A DNA stretch of 64,000 nt from Cryptomeria japonica (lineage: Eukaryota > Streptophyta > Pinopsida > Cupressales > Cupressaceae): the NCBI RefSeq assembly GCF_030272615.1, contig NC_081414.1, forward strand, positions 768,750,153-768,814,152, written 5' to 3'. This document shows, in pieces, positions 46,113-58,444 of the stretch. The notes beneath the pieces are model-generated. The model was not told the DNA's origin and did not search any database. It worked only from the letters and a program-made list of their open reading frames with translations. Within the stretch, counting starts at the first letter, position 1, and each line of letters opens with the position of its first letter. A program made the position numbers and the translations under genes.

Positions 46113-47777
46113 TGTGGTACTTGATATATCTTTATGTTATGTCAATTTCTCTTTGGATGACCCTTGTTACTTTGTTGGTGCAAGGTAATAAAGAGGTCAA
46201 TTTTTTTATGACATTATTCTATTTTTATCTCAATTATTATAGATATCATATCAATGTTATGTCATACATGTGCTATTGTTCATAAATGTGTCTTTGTGTT
46301 GTCTACTTGGGGATGATGAAAAATGTTGAGACCTCTTTTTGGTCTCTTATGTGTTGACTCAAAAAGACATTTGTTTGTTCATCTTTTTTTCCCTTCTTTC
46401 ATTGTGTTTTAAGTTCCACTACCTTTGGGGGATGAGGTCAATTCAATGCAATTATTCTTGATATACATTATTTATCAAAAATGCATACTGACCCCAACTA
46501 GTGGATCCCTTATGTGCTTGTTCCTATATATTTTTTGACCATTTCCCTTTGATTTGTCCTTTCTTGGGGGCATCTCATTGTGGCAATGTGCTTGTCTTTT
46601 AGATGCACGTATGCTACTTTAAAGAAGTTGCTCTTGGTAAGGAATAAGAAATCGCTTTAACTTGGGGGCATACACTCCGCTCAATGTTGCACTTCGTGCA
46701 CACACCACGAGACTTGGTTTGTACACTTTTATCACACGCCATGATATGTTTGGTATATGTTGCAGTACTGATTTTGGAGTCAATTCAATGTTTAAATTAT
46801 TTTGCAAGCTGAGCCTTTTTATTTGTAATATTTTTCATTTTTTTCAAACCTACATGACTCATAGTAAGCACAAGCCTTACGAGGCCAATAAAAATCATGC
46901 TATTTATATCCTCTTCATGTGTTGCTTCTTTTATCTTTATATTAGATTGATAAGATCCTAAGTCCCTAGGGGCTTGGTGTGTCTTGTCTCTTTGGTATCT
47001 TGGTGAAAACTTTTCAGTCCAACTTTGTAATTTACCATGAGTATGGGCATAGGTTCATACTCCCACTAAAGTGTGGGCTAATTGTACCTTCATAAATTAC
47101 ATCCTTATACAATTTTGTCCTTTCCAAGCCCTCACCTTGGTGTTCTACCTTCGAATGCTTAATGTCTGCTTTGAATTTGTGCATACCATCTTGAAATCTG
47201 CATTTTCAAGTCATAATCTAGCCTATGTTCCATCCTAAGTCTTGATTGATATGACTAGGATGCCTTGGGAACCCTAGTCGTCCCAATAAAGACCCAAAAT
47301 AGGATCTCACAATGGTCATCCCTTGTGGGCTGGAAATTTGGCTCCTTGTTGACCTACTCCAAAAATTCAAACATTTAATCCATGGCTAGGTATTAAAGGA
47401 AGCCTACGCCCCTCATTTGGTAACTAGAAAGGAGAAATGAAATCATAAGTGAGCTCTGAATTACACTCTAGCAAGATCAATTTGAGTCTATATGAACAAG
47501 TATTCAAGTATTCATCAAGCATAGAAGGAGAAGGTCATTCAAGTTCAAGCATGTATGATCAACTTTCTATGAAGACATTCTACATTGTATCACAAACCTT
47601 TGCATAAGGATTCAAGCAAACTTCATCAAGTTATCAAGTTCAAGCATTTTCAGATCAGATCTAGCCTTTCCCTCTTCAATTCTATTTTAAATACCAATTC
47701 AATTCAAGGTTAATTCCAAAAATGGGGTTTGACCTAAAGGAAACCCCCGTCAACCAAACCTGTTTCCTTCTTTTTGT
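46113..47777. other. Non-coding, LTR-element-like debris
   Basis: Contains CTTGGGGGCATACACTCC near 46658, a polypurine-like run of the kind found before plant 3' LTRs. Later comes a TCAAGTTCAAGCA-rich part (47460-47660), a pattern common in plant gypsy LTRs. No defined LTR ends could be set. Confidence 0.3.
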
Positions 47778-48026
47778 GTGCAGGGAATTGTCTCAGAAGC
47801 TAAAAGCGACGAATCTGATAGTGTAGATGATGACAATCAGACTCATAATTTGAAGGTGCGAAAAGTGGAGGACCAGGATGATCGGCTCCCCTCGGTCCTA
47901 AGAATTCTTGATGACCTTCCGAAAGTGGATTCTATACATCATCCTGATCCAAAAAACATCCAATCTATCCGCCCCCAACATTTAGAAGACCAAACCGACC
48001 TACTCCCCTTGGTCTCGACAATTTAG
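47778..48026 (+). CDS. Unrecognised 82-codon open frame
   Basis: Acidic, polar frame (SEAKSDESDSVDDDNQTHNL, KVEDQDDRLPSVLRIL, PLVSTI) that starts at a GTG, not an ATG, just after TTTTTGTGTGCAG, which would make a good splice acceptor. The segment is slightly richer in G+C than its flanks. It has no motif and is too short to assign. It may be a captured exon or retroelement debris. Confidence 0.25.
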   Translation: MQGIVSEAKSDESDSVDDDNQTHNLKVRKVEDQDDRLPSVLRILDDLPKVDSIHHPDPKNIQSIRPQHLEDQTDLLPLVSTI

Positions 48027-48029
48027 TCT

Positions 48030-49642
48030 GAATATTTTCTCACAAGTTTTGATCCATTTTCCCTCCTTAGATCTAGGTTTAACACTCTGCCTGATATCTA
48101 GAACATTTTGTTAGAGTTATTTTATGTCAATTTCTCATTGTTTGTCCTAGATCTAACATTGTATTTCAACCTTAATCACAATTCAATTTCAACTCTAACA
48201 AAGGAAGAGTTAACCTGATTTGAGTCAATTTCTTTTAGGATTGGATCAATAAAGTTTGATTCCCTTCCCTTAATGTTTTAGTGATGCCATGAAAATTAGT
48301 AGCTTTATCAACCCAAATGGTGAAACCCTAATTTTCAACACCAAACAGAAAGTAATCATAAATGATATATAGAAATTATAGAGGAATGTTGACAACACAA
48401 AGAAATTTCTTTATGTGGAAGACAATGCATCTATTCAGCCAAAGTATAAAATGAAAGAGAGAGAAAATTCTAACAATATGGAGTTTTAAGCTACTTCACT
48501 TATTTTCATATTTTTAAATTCAAGAGATAAGTATATATATAATATTTGATAAATTTTTAATTCATTTTCATATACTCTCAAAATATATGGTCGATTTATT
48601 TATATAATATATTTTCTAGTATTTAATTTAAACTACCATTTAATTTATTTGTTTTTCAAAAATATTTAATTAAACTATTTATTTAAAGTTAAGTTTTTTT
48701 AAAAGATATCTGAGCATCGAACAACAAGAATGTAAAAGGATAAATTGGAAGTGGCATATAAAGAGTTTGGATCCTCTCAAACATTTATCTTTACCATTTT
48801 TAAAATCATGTGAAGAGTTTGGACATTTTTAAAAACCCATTGTTTTAATGGAGGGAGATTCTCCCTCAACATACACGCACATAAAATCCTATTACAAAAA
48901 AATAAATCTTCCTAACAAAAAATCATAATTTTTTTTATTGAATCCATATTTAAATATAAATTTACATCCCAAACAAAATTTGCAACACAAATTTACATTC
49001 TTGGCCTCTCATGGCCCTCTCACAATTCATCTCTTTTGTTAGGGTTTAGGCAGATTCAAAGCAAATACAAATTAACAATTATATGCATATTCAAATACAC
49101 AAAGATGAATAAAAATACACAACAAATATAACATAGAGATTTAATGTGGTTCACCCAAGGCGGGCTACATCGATAGAAGATAGTAATCTAATCTTTTCTT
49201 ATTATCCAACAAAATAGTACAGCACCATTACAATGCCTTTTACATTCCAGTCCCTTATAACATGCAATTTTTTAGGACAACCTACAAAGTCGGCTTTTTA
49301 GGGTTTTTTTCAATATTAATTTTTTCACAAAAAATGCCAAAAAAATTTCCTCAGGGGCTGGGCCCCCAAACCCCTGCTCAGGGCCCAAACCAGCCTCGAA
49401 CTCCAACAAGGATACATTACGAGTGTACAATACTTGCATGATCAGTCACCACATACCAACATCTTTCTCTCCATTTTCTTCTACAACTCTATGCAGTTTC
49501 CTCTTCCCTCCAAATCTGCATCTTCTCCTCCTTAATCACATGTGTTAAATGCTCTTTTTTAATGCAGTCTCAAAGAGGCATCCAAATCTTCATTTCCTTC
49601 CTCAATATTTCAAGAGGTTTGGCTTCTCAGTTTTCTCCAACA
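48030..49642. repeat. Copia-LTR-like debris and A+T-rich spacer
   Basis: Two parts carry the ATTTAATGTGGTTCACCC-type motif of plant copia LTRs: AAATTTCTTTATGTGGAA near 48402 and the full form near 49140. Between them the DNA is very A+T-rich (48530-49000). No clear ends. The right part is the host of the solo LTR at 49648. Confidence 0.4.
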
Positions 49643-49647
49643 TAGGT

Positions 49648-50995
49648 TGTTATAGTTGTGTGAGTTGTCATTGACATCAAACTCGATGATCCTATTAGGA
49701 TCGAACATGGCATGTTAAGCAATAATGGAAGATAGGTATGTATGTGATATGAAGCAATAAGGCATGCATGATCTACTGGAGTCATTTATGGAAGATTCTC
49801 CTCTCTGAAATCTTGTGTTTTGGTTATAATGGTTTGCATCTAGTTCCAGCATCAATTATATCAGTCATATTTGTTGTTTTAGTTGTATCTATTGTATTGC
49901 CATCCGAATGATTATATTGCATCATGATTTATGATCTAGAATCTATGGTATATTTGGTATCTGTATCTTGGAGTTTGAGAGTTGTTGTGCTTGAAATTTG
50001 TGGTCCGAGTTTATGGGTCTTGTAGATCCTTGTTTTGTTCTAGTAATTGAGGTGTATGTTTCAGTAAATGAAGTGTGTGATGGAAGTGTATGGAAGATAT
50101 GTGAAGGCTAATTTGATTATCTTATTTTTTATCGAGGCATGTTTTGGATAACATGTTGATCTAAGCAATGCATTATTTTGTAAATCATTTGTGCTTGGCC
50201 AACATATTATCTTGGTGTATGTGCTTACCGGTATATCTATACATAGAAGATGTGTGGAAGTGTGGTATGAGGAATAATAGAGAGTGTGGATGAGATATTC
50301 AGTGAAGTGTGTGAGTGATAGAGTTATATACAAGAGAGCAGTTGTAGTGTGAGAGCAATACAAGGTGGTATATGAGCGAAGGTGTGCTAGAGTGCAAACA
50401 ATGTTGCAGTAATCCCTTAACGGATCTTCTGCAAGCAGTTGATTTGGTGGAGTGGAGTCATAGTGTTGTAGTAATCCTTTATCGAATTTGCTGCAAGTAG
50501 TTGGTTTAGCAGAGTGCAGTCACAATGGTGTAGTAACCCTTTGTCGAATCTACTGCAGGTAGTTGTGGACAGGTTGGAGACATCCTTTACCGGATCTATT
50601 CTGAGCTTTTGTGAGTTAATATCTTAATTTGGAACTGACCTCATGCATTAGGAGATGCAATTTTCCTTAGTTATTGTTTATTATCTATTGCAATGAGCAT
50701 TCTAACAGTGAGTCACTTTGTAATCTGGCAGTGAACCATCTGGTAGTGAGCCACCCCTTTTGTAAACACCATATAACTAGTTATATTATCTTGAGAGTTA
50801 ACCCTCTCTGTGGTTTTTCCCATTTGGGTTTTCCACGTATAAAATCCAGTGTTCAATTTGTGGTTGTGTTATTTGTTTATTCTGCGTTTCATATTTCATG
50901 TTAATGAGATTAATTGCTAAGGTTTATATATCAATAAAAGTTTTATAAGTGTAGGAATAAAGGTTCACCCCCCCAGTATTCTAGTTCATTCAACA
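49648..50995 (+). repeat. Solo LTR related to the copia 3' LTR at 11594
   Basis: TGTTATAG...ATTCAACA, 1348 bp. Flanks are TAGGT (49643-49647) and TAGGC (50996-51000); the wider CAACATAGG occurs on both sides. It shares order with 11594-12623: TTGTCATT.A near the start, GTATGTATGTGAT, AGTGAGCCA motifs near 50750, and GGTTTTTCCCATTTGGGTTT followed by CCACGTA near 50815. It has no interior or coding, so it is a solo LTR of the same copia group but clearly diverged. Confidence 0.75.
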
Positions 50996-51000
50996 TAGGC

Positions 51001-51956
51001 ATCCAATTCTTGAAAATAATTAATTTATAACTCTTCCCATGATTGGGAATTGATTTCTTTAATCACATAAAATTGATAAATATTTAAATTTAGAGAGCAT
51101 TCACATTCATATCATAAGAAGCAATAGTTTTCCCAAGTCCACCAATTTAATATCAAATGTGTTGGAGAGCTCTATTGAATGTCATTTCACGTTTCAACAA
51201 TTCCCATTATGAAATTGGCATTTTGGGACAAAGTCTCACATAAATTTCTACATTTTGGGGGGCTATGTTAAAATTATTATTTACGATTAGTTTGGATTCC
51301 CTAACTAATAGACTCTAAAAATTAAACAAAAATATAATATATTATTAAATAATTTATAATATAGATTTTTTAATAAATTAAAATGGAGTTAAAATATAAA
51401 AATATGTTTTAGAATTTGGTTTTAATTAGTTTAAAAAATTATTTTTATACTATAATTAATGTTGTTTGAAATTATTATATAAAAATATAAAATATTATTA
51501 AATAATTTGTAATATTATTAAATAATTTAGAATATACAAATTATTTTATAAATAATAATGAAATTCAAATGACTTTTTTGTGGGAAGAATTTTATTTTAT
51601 TACACACACAAAAAAAAATTGTTTCTTAAATGCAACTTCTAAATATTTTGTTTCTCGCAATTGTTTCTTGTTTTCTAACATTGCTAGAGAGTGCATAGAA
51701 AAATGTTCGCACTCCTAATTTTGAATGTGCAAACATCTTTCAATTGCTCAAAAAACTTGAACATCAAGAATTCCCACCTTCATCTTCAAGAATACATATG
51801 AATCAAAAACACTCTACAAGAAATAACATACTAAAAATTAAGCCAAAATCCCCAAAAAGAAATTTATAAATAGTTAGTGTTTTGACCCCCTTTCTAGCAA
51901 CTTTTCAAATACCCCAGCTCCAACCCTAAATCAACCCATTAAGTCTCCCTAGGCCT
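51001..51956. other. A+T-rich spacer with short degenerate repeats
   Basis: AATATTATTAAATAATTT-type words recur at about 51334, 51491 and 51514. No coding. The first 260 bases continue the sequence into which the solo LTR inserted. Confidence 0.4.
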
Positions 51957-52590
51957 TCAGTCATAATAATAAATATATATAGAGAGAGAGAGAGGGTCCC
52001 CTTGGTGAAGACCCCTAAAAGCCCCAAATAATTGAGAAGGCTCGACATTGATAACAACAAAGAAGGACGAAGAAGTAACACAACTCGTCATCCAACTAAC
52101 CCACTCTTGACTAAAACCAAACGCAAAATCTTTTGCAAAAAATGTCACTTAACTATATCATAAGCTTTGGCCATATCCAATTTTTTGAACACAAATTTCT
52201 CCTTAGACCATGCCATAGAGTGGATGGCTTTAACGACAATCACCATCCCATCCAGAATTTGTTTCCCAACCACTAAACCTCCTTGCTCCTTCGAGATTAA
52301 AGATGGGAACCAAATTTTGAGTCATTCTGCTATCAATTTAGTAATGATTTTGTACACCACATTACAAAGAGCAATGGGTCTTAAGAAATCCAACCAATTA
52401 GCTCCTTCCTTTTTAGGAATAAGAACAAGAAAAGTAGAACTCAAGGTCCAAAGCATTTGTTTGCTACTATGAGATTTTAAAACCACCTCCAACAAATCCA
52501 ATTTAATAACCTCCCAAAATTCCTAAAAAATCAATAAAAAACCCATTCGAACCAAAAGCTTTGCCCTTATGCATAATATAACTCATTTTT
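51957..52590 (-). pseudogene. LINE (non-LTR) reverse-transcriptase remnant
   Basis: On the minus strand, broken frames give the L1-type RT series in order: PIALCNVVYKIITKLIAE, LISKEQGGLVVGKQILDG, KKLDMAKAYD, GFSQEWVSWMTSCVTSSSF, and then FRGLHQGDPLSL, the RGLRQGDPLSP motif of plant LINEs. The FADD catalytic block should follow but is replaced by a (GA)n/(TA)n run at 51972-51995, where the copy is cut. Several stops and frameshifts are present. It is an old, 3'-truncated fragment. Forward-strand frames here are shadows. Confidence 0.8.
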
Positions 52591-52599
52591 CAAAAACAA

Positions 52600-54693
52600 T
52601 AAAGACAAAATAATAATGAAAACCTTCATTAAAAAAAAAATCTATAAAACAGCTAAACACCATCCCCATAATCCTTGGCTTAAGCATTTTTTTTCATTTT
52701 TCCTCATTTTTCTCTATAAAGTACTGACATGTATTTATTTGGTCATTGTTCATAGATATGAAGGTATTTTTGTTCTCCATGATAGCCCTCTACCAATAGT
52801 CATATTTCCTTATCGATGTAGTACTCTATAAAATTATTGCAAATTTGTATTGCTTGATGCCTATAATGGATGCATTTTGTATTGTTCCTATTTTTTTATT
52901 TGTTATTTTCTATTATGGAACACCAACAATATCATTGATTTTGGATTGTCCAATTTATCTACTTTGCTATTTATAAATGTATTCTCAAGGAATTTAGTCA
53001 TTGTACTATTGAGCGAGTACTATTATTGCTTAGAGGAATATTATCTAAATGTATACTTTTGAGTTACACCCAGGAGATACTTTTATGATTATTGATTTCA
53101 ATATTGGTTGGTCCTTTTTTTAATTAATCTGATAATTTGTTATCTTAAAGTAGAATAGAAATTTAAAATAAAAATAATGAGAGATTGATTTGAAAATCAA
53201 ATATGTATTTATAATGACTGTAAAATTCATAGTTAAATATATATTCATATATTGAAAATGTAAACATAAATATTATAAAAACTAAATTCTGATATTTTCA
53301 TATAAAATATTAAAATATATTAATATTATTAATACTTATTCAAAGTTCTTTAGGAATGCAAATGCTTATAAAGCATTGCATTTGCATACAACTTTTTTCA
53401 AACTATCTTAAGAAAAATCAGTTTCTAATGTCTAACACAAAACTAATTAATTATGTAGTAACGTATAGATTGAGTGAGTTGAGGAGCATCATTACTCCAC
53501 TTAATTATTCTTTAAGTACCACATTTTAATAGTCAGAAAATTAATTTGTACCACTAAATATGGGAAAATATTTACTATTTTTATATGTTCATGAATAAAA
53601 GATATATTTTATTTTTTTTGATAAAAGTGGGTAAGACCACTAAAATATATTAATAAATTTTTATTTATTTTTTACAAAGTGAAGAAAACCCTTCACTAAT
53701 AATTTACTCCTTTACCATTAAATAATTTGAAATTTAAACAGAGCACTCCTCCATTATTAAATTATAAGCTCAACAAAGTTTGGTTTTAGGCCACTGTTTT
53801 TAACAGATGTTTCTGTACATTTATATATTATTTTTAATATTGATAAAAATGGATTTTGAAAGGGTCAACCAACTGACAAATAGAACTACAAATGTATATT
53901 GTTAACTTATTTGTACTATTGAACTCATAATCTTGTATAATTTGACTTGGTGATATGTTCTATTACCTTCTTATAAATTATAACTTTATTTAATACATTT
54001 ATTTATTTTTGTAATTGAAAAATAAACTTAATTCTAAATTCTTGTCTGAACTCTTAACACTATTCAAATGCTTTATACCCCTATGTTTTTAGTTCTATCT
54101 TCCTCCATGTATTTAAAAAATTAATTTGGTAAATAACTTACAATCTTTCAAACCAAAGTTAGGAAGCCTTCCTGCAATACATTTTATTTTTCCTTTCATT
54201 ACTTACATAATTAAGAACTGAACAGCCACTTAACAGTTGCTCTTTCAAATTTCATTAGAATAGAAAATGAGAGCGAAAGACTTTTAACTATCAGAACCAA
54301 ATATTTTTCTACCCTGGTTTGCAAACTGTTTCATCTCATTTCACTGTTAAAGGCATGGTGTTTATCTGGTGGATTAAACCTCATCAATAAAGGAAGGAAA
54401 CAAAGAGGGGTAAAAATTAACGCTGCTTTCAATAATGAACAGGTATCAAAAAGTGGAGAAGCCCAGACACTAAAGTGTCATTATGACATCTCTGGGTTTA
54501 ATCAGAAAGTATGTTAGTTACGCTACCAACCTTCTGCAGCTGCTTATATTCTTCTGCTTTTAAAATTCAAATTATATTGAAATCTGATTCTCATATTTGC
54601 TAGCTTTCATTCTAATAATTCTCGATTGATGGGTAGTGTGCATACACCAGGAGAAGATTCTCATTAGATGAAGGTTGATAAGCATATTCTATT
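52600..54693. other. Long A+T-rich non-coding stretch
   Basis: Many short A/T runs. No coding frame above background, no LTR ends and no RNA gene were recognised. Confidence 0.5.
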
Positions 54694-55251
54694 ATGAGCG
54701 AATTCATGATCTAGGTTAGTTTGGGGTTGATTATAAGTCTTATATGATGATTTTTGTGAGAAAAATAACAAGTGCAGAAAATTTGCAAAGAAGAACAATA
54801 GCACATAACACACAGATTTACGTGGAAAAACCTGGTAAAAATATAGCAGTAAAAAAACACGGGCAAATTTTGTCTTTCGTATTGATTCTCAGGAATGACA
54901 GAGTTACAACAATCTCAAAACTGTCAATCAAAACATGACTTCAAGCAGCCTAAAACAACTGAGTTGCAGAGTCCTACTCGAATACAACTTACTAAATATA
55001 GTATGACTCGCATAACTGCATGTAAAACACATGTCAAAATTATTATTTATAGAAAGTTTATTAACAAAACTTTCTATTTATAGTAAGTCTCAAAAAAATT
55101 TGCAGCTCCCGGCAGGACACTAGTGAACAATCCATGGTGATGCAACCACTGCTAGCTAAGATAGCCATGATGACTCAACCACGGATAGATCATGAGCGAA
55201 TTCATGATCTAGGTTAGTTTGGGGTTGACTATAAGTCTTATATGATGATTT
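54694..55251. repeat. 60-bp direct repeats flanking a 438-bp insert
   Basis: ATGAGCGAATTCATGATCTA... occurs at 54694-54753 and again at 55192-55251 with one mismatch. The DNA between includes CACAGATTTACGTGGAAAAA near 54814, a motif common in plant copia LTRs. The repeats lack TG...CA ends, so they are not a simple LTR pair. A long duplication made during insertion or double-strand-break repair is more likely. Confidence 0.75.
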
Positions 55252-55254
55252 CTT

Positions 55255-55560
55255 CCAAATTCAATAGGTAGTTTGTTAAAAAAAATTATGGATTATTAGG
55301 AGTTAAATCTAAGATCTTTCATTTGTTGTTGAGGTGTTTTTCGAGATATTAGGTTGGTCTGGCTTTGTTCACTTGGAATCTCCCATTTATTTTTAGAGTG
55401 CTCTCCAAGATCTCAATTGGGCCTAGCTCTGCCCACCCGAGCTCTGATACCCTGTTAAACTTTTATTGGATCAACAAGGAATCAAATTTACGACCTCCCA
55501 TTGCTGAGGTGTGCTACACTGAGCTACCAGTTCTGTCGATCACCAATCCATCTTTGATTC
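55255..55560 (-). mobile_element. Probable tRNA-derived SINE
   Basis: On the minus strand the 5' part reads like a tRNA head. It has a Pol III A box TAGCTCAGTGT (55516-55526) and, 27 bases on, a degenerate B box AATTTGATTCC (55478-55488). A tail unrelated to tRNA follows (GGTATCAGAGCTCGGGTGGG near 55446) and runs to an A/T-rich end near 55280. This head-plus-tail form is the hallmark of tRNA-derived SINEs. Short target duplications were not identified. It might instead be a decayed tRNA pseudogene. Confidence 0.55.
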
Positions 55561-55779
55561 AGATATTGCTCATTTTCCAACATAATTTCAAATTAATTTT
55601 CATTCACTCTTAATTAAAGCAATAAAGATTGACTTGAAAATACAGTAGATTCCTCAGAAATCGTAACATAATTTGATATACTATGTAACACAACACAATT
55701 AATATAAACAAATCTGTCATCAATTCTAGTCAATTTTTTGAATGTGCTGAAAAAGTCTAATTGACATGATGTATATTTT

Positions 55780-56345
55780 TTTTATGAATGATTGAATTTT
55801 TATATGAAAAAGCGAAAAACCAGAATCCCGACCAAATACAACAATTGATGAAGACATTTTTTTAAAACATGAAAACAAGCCCAGGCAGACCACTAACACT
55901 TAAACAACCCAGAAGCAATTGAGCAAAATAAAGACGAGGACCAAAAAACAGACCGGCACAAAGACAACTATGAGGAGGAATTTCCCTCGTTCTCAGAGAA
56001 AGTTTTGATCATCTGTTCAAAGTGCTCCATTCTAGCAACTTCCAGATCCAGCATTTTCCGTGCATTGTCCGGCAAACCAAAAAAGAAAACCAACCAAATT
56101 TCGCACATATTTCTTGTTTTCCTTTTTCCTTTTTCTTATTTTCTTCTTCAAGTCCTACAGCCTTGCACTCATAGCCTCAAGCTTGTTCAACATGTCATCT
56201 CTGCTCAACTTCTCTTTTAGGTATTTCGAAGATTCATTCTCCAAATCTGACACGCTCATCTCGACAAAGACGCTGTTACCCTCATATTTCAAGGGTGGCG
56301 TATGCTCAGGCATAAGCTCTTCCACTGACTTACTCTATGGGGTGA
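55780..56345 (-). pseudogene. Retroelement-like coding fragment with 3' tail
   Basis: The minus frame reads SVEELMPEHTPPLKYEG, MSVSDLENESSKYLKEKL, MLNKLEAMSARL, then a TAG, then DLKKKIRKRKKENKK: a charged helical segment. Further 3' comes a T-rich part ending in TTTCATATAAAAATTCAATC and a short A-run (55782-55791), similar to the tails of plant LINEs. No RT is present and no family is assigned. The stop again replaces a likely Gln. Confidence 0.35.
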
Positions 56346-57589
56346 AGGATAATGAACATTAATATTGTATTATTTATTTGTTTATAGGTAGTTGGGAATT
56401 TCAGTTATATTCCTAAATCTATTTATACACAACAATGTATTGTGAGAATGTAGCAGGAATGAAGTTTGATAAATGGAAGGTGAGCATGATCTTTCTGGAG
56501 CAATAAGATCTCTATACCTGTGTGCCTGTAGCGTTTTCCAGCATATGAAATAGAAGAGGAAAATGTGGTGAAGGAAGGTTGAAGGATTGTTGGGCGTAAA
56601 GATTTGAAAGACCCTGGAATGGTTTTGTCCCTGTGCGTGATGGATAGAGGCGTTAAAGGATGCAATTTGCTGTGAGATAGGGTGTTGGAAATCTCTGTTT
56701 CCTGTGATTGTGAATGCTAAAGATTGGCATGGTGGAGATCAGATATAGCGATGGATATTTGATATTGTGATTCTATGGCGTGTGCTTAGAGACTTTGTCA
56801 CTCCATTTTCTGTTGGGGAGCAATAAAACTTACTGATATTGGCAATAAAAATTGCTAGAATGAATATTTCTCCATACTCGTTGGAAGGAAAGATATAGAG
56901 GCGTCCAAAAATGAGAGGGTTATTCACATTTATATTTGTTGCATGGACATGTTATTTTTTATGCTGTGAATGTAGATAGCAATGGAAGTTGCTGCATTCA
57001 TTCTCAAATATAGGCAGCCTGAAGCGGATGGAACTGCTGACACGAGAGATGCATGTGAAATCTGTGTTTTTCAAACAAGCAATAGTGCCTTCTTGGGTAG
57101 TTCTTTCATAAAGGAAATTTGAAGATTTTGATAGTTTTTTCAAACATAGAAAATTAGCCCGCGGCACTCTATAGAGTTGATGTTAAGGAGGAGAAAAATC
57201 TTAGAAATTGGTGAATTCAAAACAGAAGGCCACGAAGGATAATAGAGTTTTGTTATTATTTTGATCTGTAGCATTTAAGGATCATGCAAGATTTGAAGTC
57301 AGTCAAAGAAGATTGTTGGTATTTAAAACACTTAGATTGCTATATAAGGTATATTTTTTTTAAGGGCATAGAAGCTATCATTCAGGAGGTTGGGAAACAG
57401 TTACAGGTGGTTTGTTGTTTGAAGAAAGATTGTTAAGTCTGAAGACATTGCAGAAAACTACAACAGAGGCGTGCAAAGCTATTGAAGCAAGATAAATCAT
57501 TGTAACAGAATCAATTATAATTATAAACCAGGTGAGTTGAAATCATTTTTTTTAATGGGGAAGATAGGAAAAGAAGGTGAAAAAATGAA

Positions 57590-58080
57590 CATTTAATTTG
57601 AGAAATGGATGTTTTAAAAGAAGAATTATTGGGGTTAAGAAATACAATTCACAAATAATAACAGTTATTAGAGAGTGACAGAAAGAAAAATATAATTTTT
57701 AATAGAAAAAAAATTAAATTATTTGATGAGGTCAAAGAAAAGAATAATGGTTTGGAAGAAAAGGTAAAATTATTCAAATATAATTATTTCTATAAGAAAA
57801 AGAAATGATTATCTTGCCATATGTCTTCAGAAAGTGAAGTTGGAGGAAGCAATTTCTATGATTTGATGTTGACGTAGGGGATTTTTATTGGCATGTGTGT
57901 TTCAGACATGGTTGGTTTATTTCAAATTTTGTTTTTGTTAGTGATGGATTTGGACATTGTTTAGTCCTCAATGCTGCAGATTTGTGGGATGTAGATTTTG
58001 CAATTGCAGATTCTAAACTTTTGGAAATTACAGATAGAGAAGAGATAGTCATGTATCGTCTTGATTGGAGTGAGCACTAG
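57590..58080 (+). pseudogene. Coiled-coil and C-terminal-like coding fragment
   Basis: 57598-57790 reads EMDVLKEELLGLRNTIHK, a tandem stop, then LLESDRKKNIIFNRKK and FDEVKEKNNGLEEKVKLF, a heptad-type helix. After a break, 57895-58080 reads MCFRHGWFISNFVFVSDGFG, LNAADLWDVDFAIADSKLLE and YRLDWSEH. The pieces may come from one retroelement or gene. No family is recognised. Confidence 0.3.
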
Positions 58081-58092
58081 CAAAGTGATTCA

Positions 58093-58276
58093 CAATGGTC
58101 AATTACAGGTTGATCATCTTTGATTGCATCTTAGATTGCAGAGTGATTGCATCAATGATTGGAGAATGCAGATTCACCGTTTTTCAATGGTCAATTACAG
58201 GTTGATCATCTTTGATTGCATCTTTGATTGCAGAGTGATTGCATCAATGATTGGAGAATGCAGATTCACCGCTTTT
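58093..58276 (+). repeat. 92-bp tandem duplication
   Basis: CAATGGTCAATTACAGGTTG begins at 58093 and at 58185. The two 92-bp copies differ at only two or three positions, so the duplication is recent. No coding. Confidence 0.9.
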
Positions 58277-58444
58277 TGGAGATGACTAGGGAGAGGCCCT
58301 AAGTCAAGATAGTGCTGCAGTACATCTTTTGGAAATTTTCTTCATTATCACTGTCCATTATGGAAGAGAATGAACATTAATAGTGTATTAATTATTTGTT
58401 TATAAGTAATTGGAAATTTCAGTTATATTCCTAAATCTATTTAT

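Larger units (their letters stand above)
56325..58444. repeat. About 2-kb block flanked by direct repeats of about 76-100 bp
   Basis: AATGAACATTAATA.TGTATT...ATTCCTAAATCTATTTAT occurs at 56351-56426 and 58369-58444, with roughly 6 mismatches in 76 bases and weaker similarity 25 bases further left. The right copy is cut by unrelated DNA at 58445. The pair may be remains of LTRs or a segmental duplication. The block contains coiled-coil-like coding near 57595-57800. Confidence 0.6.
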
